Notes under the pieces: generated by a model | What the model was told of the DNA's origin: nothing | The model's database searches: none | The model's input: only the letters and a program-made list of their open reading frames with translations | Source: Blastomussa wellsi | Lineage: Eukaryota; Cnidaria; Anthozoa; Scleractinia; Plerogyridae | DNA: 64,000 bases | Assembly: GCA_947652115.1 (NCBI GenBank) | Contig: OX393570.1 | Location: forward strand, 5,693,458-5,757,457 | Direction of reading: 5' to 3' | Position numbers and translations under genes: made by a program | Part shown: one piece after another, positions 11,475 through 21,225 of the stretch | Position numbering within the stretch: position 1 is the first letter of the stretch | Layout of the letters: each line of letters opens with the position of its first letter

Positions 11475-13184
11475 TTAGTGGATTCCAAACACCTGCAAAA
11501 AGGATAAATGGACGGTCTGAATAATCATTTTAACTATTGTAACCGAACAGAAAGTTATTAATATTTGTGGCTGCTTTTCTTTCGTTTTCTACTTATTCAG
11601 TCAGATATCAACACTGCACTGAGGTCAGAAGTGCTATGTCGTCAGTAGTCCAGACAGCTTCAACGGCGCTAGTATTTTTTAATGTTGATGAGCGCCATTA
11701 GAGGGTGCTGGTATTAAAGGAGAAGAGTGGACTAGAAATGAGAGGTAATACTGAAAAGTCGTATTATGCTGAATATTTCTTTCCCAATTTCTCTCCTCCG
11801 CCGCACCCACTCCCTCAACCCCCTCTGCAGCAGGGATGGCGTTTGTGGCCCGGCTTCGATTCCCCGCACTCGGCGTCATATGTGGGTTGAATTTGTTGGT
11901 AGTTCTTGTCCTTGCTCTGAAGGTTTTTCTCCAGGTTCTCCGGTTTTCAACTCCTTTCCAATTCGATCGGAAATCCGAGGGCTACACAGTCGAAAGACTA
12001 TTATGTGCTACTCTCATAAAAAAGGAATTTGATTTAAGTGTTAAATTGACCCGTGAGAGGCACTGGGAGAGTAAAGTGTCTGGCCAAAGAACACAACACA
12101 ACGACATCGGGCTTGAGCCCCAACCGTGGCCCTGTCCAAAGTCCAACACAGAAATAGACTGTTTCAGGCGTTCGGTCAGTGGGGAACGGCGAACAGGCTA
12201 ACACACTAACAATTAGGCCACCACGTGCACGAAAAAAAATCCTTCCAAACGTTCCCTGATTTACTTTTCTTGCCCACAAGCGGACTTGTAAACGTACCTG
12301 ACTGGTGAAAGAATTCATACATGCCAGTTTAGGAGTTGAGTAGTCAAACAGGTCATCAAAAGGGTCATCCTTGACAAATTCGGAATAAGCCATTCCATTT
12401 CCAGGAGACACGACTGGAAAAAAAATGAAATTTTCACAAATTCAGGAAAGTCAATCTCTGCCAAAAGACCCTTTTTAAGTTCATTCCCTAGTATAGTACG
12501 TTGCACATACTTACTGCGCAATTTTAAAAATAAATGTAAAATTGAACTGTTTTTTTGCAACGTATTTTTGTCACGAGAGCTTCTATGAAGAAATTGTGTT
12601 CTAGTCAAATGTCTCTACCGGCATTTTAATTTATGACGGACCCAGCGAGTTTACCTTCTTTCTTTGTAACCGCAGACAAGTTCTATTGCCTATTGCACAT
12701 CTGCGCCACTAAAACAAATATGCCATTTCGTAGATGCTGTTTTCCTCTGTTTCAAGACGAGTCTTGGTGCACAACGTTTCATATGCAAATGAGTTTTACT
12801 CGCACGTCTTTTGTCTTGAAAATTAAACTCATTTCCATATGAAAGGTTTTTCACCAAGATTCGTATGTGGAAGGCAACTCGGAGATAGCTTATTTCATAA
12901 AGTAGATCCAACCTAACTCCCAGGGTCTCTCATCTCCCCGCCCTCCCGGAACGAGAGAGAGCGGGAAGATGAGAGACCCTTGTAATGAAATTGCAGTAGA
13001 TCTTACCTGTCCTGCGGTACTCCCGGCGATAATCGCGGCGGAATTCCCGGCGATATTCCCGGCGATAATCCCGGCGAGATTCCCGGCGATATTCCCGACG
13101 GTTTTCTCGGCGATAGTCCCGGCGGGATGTTGCAGACACAATGAGCAATAATGCCAGAATAACCACGCAAATGGTCCCCTTCAT
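11475..13184 (-). CDS. small secreted protein with Arg-Arg tetrapeptide repeats, 3 exons
   Basis: I do not recognise the family. Exons: 13184-13007, 12413-12298, 11492-11475, giving 103 residues; junction phases 1 and 0 fit and donors/acceptors are strong (CAG|GTAAGA, TTTTTTCCAG, CAG|GTACGT, TTTTTGCAG). Residues 1-20 are a clear signal peptide (MKGT, then ICVVILALLLIVSA). Residues 21-58 are nine units of RR[D/E][Y/N/S/F]. Exon 2 encodes a contrasting acidic segment (FVKDDPFDDLFDYSTP) with one cysteine, and exon 3 adds five residues, VFGIH. The ATG at 13184 is chosen because it opens the signal peptide; no in-frame ATG precedes it. A TATA-like TTTATAAA at 13299-13306 and a polyA signal at 11407 frame the gene. 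RR pairs could be proprotein-convertase sites, or the region may be a polyampholytic extracellular matrix segment; both are inference. Confidence 0.7.
12043..12235 (-). mobile_element. tRNA-headed SINE in intron 2 of the RRxY gene
   Basis: The minus strand begins GTGGTGGCCTAATTGTTAGT, a tRNA-like A-box region related to the heads at 7890 and 62060, and continues with a GGGGCTCAAGCCC B-box-like segment and a body ending near 12043. Confidence 0.55.
12922..12982. repeat. hairpin with GGGTCTCTCATC arms
   Basis: GGGTCTCTCATCTCCCCGCC pairs with AGCGGGAAGATGAGAGACCC across a short loop. The same arm sequence occurs near 52697, so it is probably a small dispersed element. It lies in intron 1 of the RRxY gene just past the donor. 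Confidence 0.65.
13010..13127 (-). repeat. 12-base coding minisatellite
   Basis: Nine to ten copies of a 12-base unit, consensus CGCCGGGANTAT on the minus strand, encoding the RR[D/E][Y/N/S/F] tetrapeptides of the secreted protein. Units are in frame and differ mostly at codons 3 and 4, so the array grows and shrinks without frame loss. Confidence 0.9.
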
Positions 13185-13298
13185 GCTGAATAATAAGCAA
13201 ACCGGATTGTAGATAAGAAACTGGAGGACGGTAAAACACAACTGAACACCAAATACAAATTAGTGATGGGTGGAGCACCTTCTACGGCGAATATATGA

Positions 13299-13306
13299 AT
13301 TTATAA
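13299..13306 (-). promoter_or_regulatory. TATA-box candidate of the RRxY gene
   Basis: TTTATAAA, about 115 bases upstream of the proposed start codon, allowing a 5' UTR of roughly 85 bases. The octamer is self-complementary so direction comes only from the neighbouring gene. Confidence 0.4.
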
Positions 13307-13544
13307 AATGTTTGAGATACTACTCACGCACTCATTGGTCGATAGTTAGGTTTGTTTAGATCAGAGTATGCAAACACGGTTGTGACGTTTTCCGGTAGCT
13401 TTGCGCGTAGGTTGATAAATACTTAAACAGTACTGAATAAAGGACATTTCCCGCTTTATCAGTAGCATCGTCTAAACACTCGGGGTGTTGGGAGAATTTT
13501 TGAACATTATGCAAACCCGAGAAGCAGTCGAGGACTTCGAGCAT

Positions 13545-14003
13545 TCATTGGACAAAATTATGTACCAAAATGATTTACACCTTATTGCAAGCTTTTGTGT
13601 TACTACTTCAAATATATTATCAAGAGAAATCTTTTCAAACAACACCAAACATCGAAAACAAATTTCGAAGTTCCACTGAATTCCACTGAATCGCCTAAAA
13701 GATATGAGACTTTTCCTATAGCTTGCGAGCTTTGAACAGTTCATTTTCTCAGTCTCTGATAAGAAATTGTTGTACCAAGATTATTTACACCTTATTTCAA
13801 ACTTTTGAGTTACTGCTTCAAATATCTTATCAAAAGAAATCTTTTCTAACAACACCAAACATCGAAAACAAATTTCGAAGTTCCACTAAAATTCCACTGA
13901 ATCGCTTAAAGACGATTTGACAAAATGACTGCACGTTAGATTTTGCCTCGAGTTTGTGATCTTTAAAACTCATTTTCTCGGGCTCTGATAGGAAATTGTT
14001 GTC
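13545..14003. repeat. diverged tandem duplication, period about 210
   Basis: The block TGTACCAAAATGATTTACAC at 13561 recurs as TGTACCAAGATTATTTACAC at 13771, and the following 120 bases match closely (AACACCAAACATCGAAAACA, TTCCACTGAATCGC). The lead-in TCATTTTCTC..CTCTGATA..AAATTGTTGT at 13741 appears again at 13970. No gene function is supported. Confidence 0.8.
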
Positions 14004-14544
14004 GGTGTTATCACAAATAATTACTTGCATCTTTACCTTTTATTAAGGGTAAAAAATAACGCAATACGATTTAAATTATTCTGGTACTCGATTTTTGTCC
14101 AACTTAAATGAATATTACTCAACTTCCTGATGGATTCCGTCTTAAAAACCAACTTCCGAAAGAGATTGCATGGTACAGGAGATCAAGAAAGGGGCGAGAA
14201 AAGTCACGTGCCGGACAACATCTCCCATTCACCAAAAGGAATGCAGATGAATTTTCTGAAATTTTTGCAAAATTGGTTCGCAAGAGTGGCTCCAAAGCCA
14301 AAAAATACGTCGAATTTCATTCACCTTTCAGTCAGTCACCTTTCATCTAACGAGGTTAAGCCATTTATTACACTAAAATAGCTGATAAGCTAGGCTTCTT
14401 CAAGGTTTATTTCGATTTATTGCAATAAAGTGTGCACGCTGTGCAGTTAACCTGCATTTTTAATGTCTTAAATTAAAATAGCTATTTGTTCTGTTTTCAA
14501 AGATGCAATCTTATGAAAGCGTGATTCTTCTGTTGTGAAAACTG

Positions 14545-15490
14545 CAGCATGTACTCCAGTATTTGGGGGGCGAGACAACTCGGATCGGTCGGTTAGGCGA
14601 GTTGATCTCGTCTTGGCAGGTGGGGTAAGCGCTTTTGAACATATTTGCATGGAAAGGACGCGTTATAAATCTTTAATTATTATTATTAGTAACCGGCGGC
14701 CGCGGCGTCTACCCGAGACAACTTATGGCGTGGTGAGTGTCACGTAATATCCGGATTTCAGGTTTTTAAGCACAAATTTGCACTAAATAAATAGAATTTA
14801 ACCCAGCAAGGCCTCCAGTGATCGAATGAATGAAAGAAATTAAAAGCAAGAAGGATAACTAGCGACTAAATAGTTAAATACCTTATGAATAATCAAACAG
14901 GGTCAACTTTTACTCAGCTGACAGGGAAAAAGTTGCCTCGGGGGCAGGGTCGTCTCGGGTACCCGTCCGAGACCATATAACTGGGCCCCAAGGCCCCGTT
15001 TTCATGGTCTCGGGTGCCCAAGACAACCCTCCCCCGAGTTACCCTGAGCGAGCTAAATTTTTCAAAATGTTGAAAAATTCAACCAACAGTTTATATGATC
15101 CCATCCGAGTAATCTCGGGGGGCGAGGCAGCTCGGGTAGGCGAGTTGAATCGTCTCGGCAGGTAGGGTAACCCTGGCAGGCAGGACAACTTTTTCTCATA
15201 TAAACACTTTCGCTCGCCTCCGTGGGACAACTCATGGCGTGCCGAATATCACGCGATGTCCGTGATGCACAAATTTGCACTAAAGAAACAGAATTTAACT
15301 CAGCAAGGCCTCCAGTGATCGAATGAACGAAAGAAATTCAAAAGGATAACTAGCGATTTGAGTATTAAAATTACTTTATGAATAATCAAACACGGTCGAC
15401 TTTTACTCAGCCGACAGGGACAATTTTTTGTCATAAAAACGCGCGATAAAGTTGTCTCGTGAGGAGAGTTGTCTCGGGTATCCGATATCA
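14545..15490. repeat. two direct copies of a GTTGTCTCGGG-bordered repeat
   Basis: Copies at about 14710-14945 and 15224-15440 share CACAAATTTGCACTAAA, CAAGGCCTCCAGTGATCGAA, AAAGGATAACTAGCGA and TCAACTTTTACTCAGC blocks, and are separated by segments rich in (CTCGGGTACCCGAGAC)-like palindromes. A third, inverted copy lies at 18240-18790. Likely a DNA-transposon derivative. Confidence 0.75.
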
Positions 15491-16055
15491 TAAAGATAAT
15501 GAAGGTTCCGTAAGTTCTGTATCTATCCGGCTCAGATAAAATATTCCTACCTGTAGGAACTCTTTTAGAAGTCTTGACGCGTTTGTGGCAATCAGTCGAA
15601 TGAAGCTTATGGAATGTTAATTGTCATTTTGTACAAGTAGACTGAACTCACTTGAATGCAGTCTACCAACTTGCTCAAGGGCAACCTAATTGGTTGATCG
15701 TAATCGTTTGCATTGTTTCTCGGTATCAATTCTGTCTTTTTGTTTTTCGGCGAAAAAGTTGTCTCGTGGGGAGAGTTGTCTCGGGTATCCGATATCATAA
15801 AGATAATGAAGGTTCCGTAAGTTCTGTATCTATCCGGCTCAGCTAAAATATTCCTACCTGTAGGAACTCTTTTAGAAGTCTTGACGCGTTTGTGGCAATC
15901 AGTCGAATGAAGCTTATGAAATGTTAATTGTCATTTTGTACAAGTAGACTGAACTCACTTGAATGCAGTCTACCAACTTGCTCAAGGACAACCTGATTGG
16001 TTCATCGTAATCGTTTGCATTGTTTCTCGGTATCAATTCTGTCTTTTTGTTTTTC
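15449..16055. repeat. recent direct tandem duplication, period 307
   Basis: 15451 onward (GTTGTCTCGTGAGGAGAG) repeats almost exactly from 15758 (GTTGTCTCGTGGGGAGAG) up to CTTTTTGTTTTTC at 16055; only scattered substitutions are visible. The high identity implies a young duplication. No open frame spans a copy convincingly. Confidence 0.9.
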
Positions 16056-16254
16056 ATAAAATGCCGCGCGGGTGAATAATTTTAGGCATTCTTTTAGATC
16101 AACTTCTGCTGTCTTGAAGTACTCTGTCCGACATTTCTAATTAAAATTTAATGTTACCTTAAGTTAGCGATGCTGAAACAGTATGTCTTCCTTCCTTTCA
16201 AATACAGCCTTATGACAACTGAGAATTGCAATTATTCAGATTCATTTTTTCCTA

Positions 16255-16912
16255 GTTGATATCCCAATAAAAAGTTACAGCCGAGTCTCTTATATTCTAA
16301 TAACTACCAAGGACTTGTAAAACTTCCTTACCTTTGCTGACTTCAGCGGCTTGACGACTCAATCTTCCAAAGTTTTGCGAAACGTTAATGGTTAATTAGA
16401 TCCGCACAGAGTGCATTGAAGATCCAACATTGGCATTTGTTTGTGTATGATTATGACAGCGAACGTACAATAATGGTTTATATAACACTATCCTTTCAAA
16501 TGATTCAGTGAAGCTTGAAGTTTGTTGATCTGCTATGAGCAATCAGTGCTAAAATGCAATTTTTGTTTGTTTCCTGGTTGATATCCCAATACAAAGTTAC
16601 AGCTGAGTCTCTTATATTCTAATAATCTGAAGTTTAGCCCTAATAACGACCTAGGACTTGTAAAACGTTCTTACCTTTGCTGACTTTAGCGGCTTGACGA
16701 CTCAATCTGCCAAACTTTTGCGAAACGTTAATTAGATCCGCACAGAGTGCATCGAAGATCCAAATAAACTGAAAGCATTGTCGGCATTTGTTTGTGTCAT
16801 GATTGTGACAGCGAAGGTACAATAATGTCTGGTTTATATAATACTCTCCTTTCAAATTATTCAGTGAAGCTTGAAGTTTGTTGATCTGCTATGAGAAATC
16901 AGTGCTGAAATG
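16255..16912. repeat. older tandem duplication, each copy with TATA-like box and GT donor on the minus strand
   Basis: Copy A 16255-16559 and copy B 16575-16912 share GTTGATATCCCAATA, CTCTTATATTCTAATAA and TTTGTTGATCTGCTATGAG blocks with indels. On the minus strand each has TATATAAA (near 16478 and 16833) and, 150-160 bases on, AAAG|GTAAG (16331 and 16674). This resembles a duplicated promoter plus first, perhaps non-coding, exon. No downstream exon was identified. Confidence 0.7.
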
Positions 16913-17127
16913 CACATTTTACTGGCACCAACTCGTTAAGAGTAATAACGTTATTACAATAAACGCTTTTATGCGGATTTGGCCAGCGAACGTATTACGG
17001 GAAAGGAAACATTCATGACAGAAAATGAAAATGCTTCTTGAGCTTCGCCTCAATTAGCTTATGACAGATACTTTTAAAAAAATAAAATACTTAGGATGAG
17101 ATAGTTAATGGACGGTCTTCGTCCTCG

Positions 17128-17144
17128 GGGGGGGGGGGGGGGGC
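17128..17144. repeat. poly-G run
   Basis: A run of about 15-17 G. From 16913 to 18230 I see no supported exon or mobile element otherwise. Confidence 0.8.
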
Positions 17145-18239
17145 GGATGAAGTGGGGGGCTCCCACATGAAAGACACCGGAATGCTTGTCTTCTCGCTTA
17201 GGGTGTAAATTTCGAATGTTCGTTTCGCTTAGGGTGTTCCGGGCAAAAAACGGCAGTATTTTTAGCCTTCAAGGTGTGTTAAGAAATATAGAAATATAAA
17301 CTAAGTTTTCTTGGTATTTCTTGGCAGCAACAACTTGAGCCACGTCCAGGGTGGTGGTCGAGTCCCCCATCTGTTTCATATGAGAGTCGCCCCAAGGCGG
17401 GCGGTCCTCCCGGGTGAAGGCCAAAGGCAGCCATAAAGAGCCAACTCTTGCATGGTGCTATGCGACATTTCTTCTGTTTGAGACTACTGGTTATTATTTA
17501 AAAGATAAGTGATGCGAGTCCGCATTTGGCTATCTTGAAAGTTTTGCAGCTGTATAACAAAATCATTTTGTACAAATGGTTGAAATCTTTCAGATTATTG
17601 TCTTTTTATCCCTTCGAAATTCTTAACAGTCCTTCTACCGTGAAGGTTTTCGAAGGTCAGTCTGCCGAACGAGTCCAGCCATGCCGAGGTGTTGGCAAGA
17701 GGCCGGCAAATCAATTCAAATCACCGAAGTCCTACAAGTCTTAACCACCGAAATGATCAATTAACCATTAGCTTAGTCAGAAAAGCAAACATTCCAATAT
17801 TTCGATAATGCAAAGTGTTCCGCGGGTGTTGCCCCGCGGCAAAATTGAGATGACACTCCAAACTGCCCATGAAAAACAATTTAAAGTCTTATTGCAACTG
17901 GTGTAAAAGGTGCAAAATGATAAATGGAATGTGAATTTCCGTTCGGAATGTACCAACTAGGAAAACAATGAAATCGTTTTCCAGTGAAATGAACCAAAAT
18001 ATTGTATACTATTTACAGCCCAGCCGGAATTTCTGGAATTTTCGCAAATAATATAAGAAAGAGCCTCACTCTCCATCAGCACTGAATCTATCTTTCCCAA
18101 TATAATACGGTACATGAAGAACCCGTTTTACGATATAACTTCGTCTTACTCAAATTATTGCGTAAAAGTAAGCTGCATCAGTGATCGCCAAATGAAAATG
18201 AAAATTAACATGGGAGTTATATGTATATATGCCCTCAGG

Positions 18240-18790
18240 TACCCGAGACAAGGTTCCCTCCTCCCCGATGCAACGTTACCGAGCTTTTATATGAAATTGT
18301 CCCTGTTACGTTAGACGAGTTAAAGTTGACCTAACCTGTGATCAGGCGTTCTTATTTTGGGCGGCGAGAAACAAAAAAAAAAAGAACGCCTGATCGCAGG
18401 TTAAAGTTGACCCTGTTTGATTAAGTATGATTCCAATCGCCAGTTAAAAATTCTTCTTCCTTTGAATTTCTTTCGTTTATTCGATCACTGGAGGCCTTGC
18501 TAGGTTAAATTCTATTTCTTTAGTGCAATTTTTTGCTTAAAAACCTCAAACCCGGACAGTACGTGACATTCCACACGTTAAGAGTTGTCCCGGGAAGGCG
18601 AGCCAAAGTTGCCACTAACCTGCCGAGACGAAACAGTTGTCTCGCCCCCCCCCCCCCTCCAGATCCCCCTCCCCCCGAGACAAATCGAGTAGGATCATAT
18701 GAACGGTTGGCGGAATTTTTCAACATTTTAGTGAAAAGTTAGCTCGCCCAGGGTAACCCGAGGGGATGGTTGTCTCGGGTATCCGAGACC
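18240..18790. repeat. inverted third copy of the GTTGTCTCGGG-bordered repeat
   Basis: It carries, in reverse orientation to 14710-15440, the blocks TTCGATCACTGGAGGCCTTG and TAAATTCTATTTCTTTAGTG, and ends with TTGTCTCGGGTATCCGAGAC. A hairpin with 20-base arms (ACCTGTGATCAGGCGTTCTT against AAGAACGCCTGATCGCAGGT) is embedded at 18332-18405. Confidence 0.7.
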
Positions 18791-19622
18791 ATATAAATTC
18801 ATTGAACTAATTTTAAACACTCGGGTGTTAATTGGTGATTTTTTTCTTGTCTTCTGTTTTGTTGTCTGTTTTTCTACTAGGTGGTATTCGTTGAAGCTTT
18901 AAGGGCACCATTTTCGATAGGAAATCGCTCAATACTCACATAACTTGCTCAGCAGTGATTAATAAACTTAAATATTAATTTAAGAGCCATTCTTAGCTTA
19001 TTACTAAAAACGACATTCCTGGAGAAGATTTGCAAAGGCCCGTCAGTCAGGAAAGAGATAAACAAAATCATTGGTTCTTATGGGCATCGTTAGCTGTTCA
19101 GTAAAAGGCAGTGAAGAAGTTTGGTTTTTCCCACTGCATAACAGCTAAGCGACTTAGATCATTTGGCGATATTTATTCGCATTCTAAAGTATTTTAAACG
19201 CAAAGAAACCTCTCTTATTTCTCGTTCTAATTACACTACATCGCGTCCGATGGTTTGTGTAAGGTGCAGGCTCAAAAGTCTAGACTAAAACTCCATCCCT
19301 AACGAAATGCTAACCCGACAATTATCCCTTACCGTGCATAAAATCTCTAAACCCTAACTCGAAAGCTACCCTGAAAGCTAACCAATTGTACTGTGCAGCT
19401 GCTTCACCCTGCTTCTCCCTGCCGACTGCAATAACAGTTATTCTTGAATTTAAATTAAGCTGGAGTTAAGCAAGGATTATAATACTTTTTGGTTAATAGG
19501 GTATAAGATTGGTCTGTAGTTTTATAATTACGCTGACTGGTTAGCTATAGGGACTAACGCTTTTAGTATAAATCTATCTATTCTGTGATAGATAGTGAGT
19601 AGCGTAGCAGTGCGGTTGTCAA

Positions 19623-19694
19623 ATGGCGGCCGCTTCTTCACGTTTCCGAAATGTCCGTGAAGAAGATTTAGACAGTTTACTGGTGACGTTTTGA
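19623..19694 (+). pseudogene. N-terminal scrap of a Crypton/KIAA1958-like recombinase gene
   Basis: A 23-codon frame starting MAAASSRFRNVREEDLDSLL then stop. The start resembles the MAAA..V(S/R)xxD opening of the recombinase remnant at 27978 and of KIAA1958-type (DUF3504) proteins as I recall them. Nothing downstream continues the protein, so I read it as a fragment; chance cannot be excluded at this length. The flanks, 18791-19622 and 19695-20156, hold nothing else I recognise. Confidence 0.35.
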
Positions 19695-20156
19695 ACGACT
19701 AGTCAGATTTACACTAAAACTCTGCGTCCTCGTCAATTATCACGCGATAGAAATCTCGAGCTCATAATCTAATTAGTTAAAAAGTTCGAAATTGCCTGTA
19801 TTTAGTGTCGTTAGTGACCAGATAAACACAATATCATCAGAAATATCGCGTCCTATGCATTGAAGAGGTCGAAACTTGGGTATATACTAACTTGGTCATC
19901 TTCCTGTTCGACCCTGCAGTTTACTTTGTCCAACACCCGTTTATATAGCTACTTCAATGGTGTCGTCGTATTGTTTATAAACATATAAGTTCGCCACTGA
20001 AAATGAATTAAAAATGAGAAAAGTCGGAAAGATGCCATTATTGAATAAGAGTAATTTATTTACATTATGACCTGAAATTAATACCTGAGTGTTTAATTTA
20101 CAAAAAAATTACACTGGCGAAAGAAAGACACAATTATCGAATTGCGTGCTATAGTT

Positions 20157-20272
20157 AACAATTATTCCACGAAGTCCGCGTTGGATATGAGATGGTATAT
20201 AGTCAACGAGGCGCGTAGCGCCGAGATGGCTATAACCATCTCATATCCAACAAGCACGAGTGGAATAATTGT
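20157..20272. repeat. palindromic foldback element
   Basis: Arms AACAATTATTCCACGAAG..TTGGATATGAGATGGTATA and TATAACCATCTCATATCCAA..GAGTGGAATAATTGTT with a centre around GCGCGTAGCGCC. A second small palindrome, ATGGTATATGAGCTCATATACCAT, follows at 20331-20354 with an AACCAATCAGAA box, as in the other foldbacks. Confidence 0.8.
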
Positions 20273-20989
20273 TTTATTAAAAACGCCCAAAAAATATTGT
20301 ACAAACATTGCAAAAAATGTTGTAGGTCAATGGTATATGAGCTCATATACCATTGCCTCTAAACCAATCAGAACTCAGGAAATGAAATATACCATAGCTA
20401 GTTTCATAATGATAATCATAAACTACACTTGAACTGCCAATGGACTAGCGTGCAATGGACTATAGCGTGCTGGTAAAAATGAAGTCACAGCGGTCTTTAT
20501 AAGCAACTGAGTTAGTAAAGCGATAGCGTACACATGAAATATCTACTTTGTCAAGATTTTTGCTTCGTGTACTTTAAATAACATGAATACTTCATATCAA
20601 TCAAAAATAACTGATTTACAAATTATAACGTTCTTTAATCCACTAGACAAACTTCTGCGCCAGCTTCATTTTAGTTGCTTCCAGTTAACTTGCTTGCAGA
20701 TAGTTCCCCTTTGGTTTGCTTGCGGTTAGCTTTTATTTGTAAGTAAGGACAATACTAATCTCAATTTTTTTTTATTTTAAAATTAAAACTTTGCCTCATT
20801 CTCGACATTCCATTCCGTTCATACTTATTCCAATCCAATTCTAACAAATCCAGGCGGAAATGAATGAATAATTTCCAAATGGACAAAGGAACAACGTCGG
20901 GAGAGCATCAAATAATTTGAAATCTATATACCTATTTGAAATTTATACGAAACTAACAAGGTCAATTCCCTCGTGAGCCGCCATCTTAA

Positions 20990-21225
20990 AGGAGCTACGT
21001 CATCGTTCGTGCACTGTGAAAAATTTAGCCAAATTTTTCAAAATCGTCATTTCCAATCCGTTTCAATCTTCTCCATCCTCAGCCATCCTTCTTCCTTTTT
21101 GGTTTAGCATCACTCCTTTGGTGATTTCCTTCCTTACCAGCAAACTATTAGTTTTAGGTTTCCTAAATTTTAAGGGTAATTTAGGTCGTCGAAGAAATAA
21201 CTCAAAATATCGTGACGTAGCTACT
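20990..21225. mobile_element. complete TTAA-flanked MITE abutting the stop codon of the membrane-protein gene
   Basis: Termini AGGAGCTACGTCA and TGACGTAGCTACT are inverted repeats and both are flanked by TTAA (20986-20989 and 21226-21229). The right TTAA contains the TAA stop codon of the minus-strand gene at 21226-22842. Length 236. TTAA target plus 5'-AGG fits Kolobok-type MITEs (piggyBac also uses TTAA, but its termini usually start differently). Confidence 0.75.

Noticed and set aside
17606..17742. Possible immunoglobulin-domain exon (SPSTVKVFEGQSAE after an acceptor-like TTCTTAACAG)
   Set aside because: Only the first strand resembles an I-set domain, the conserved Trp is missing, and no neighbouring exon was found.
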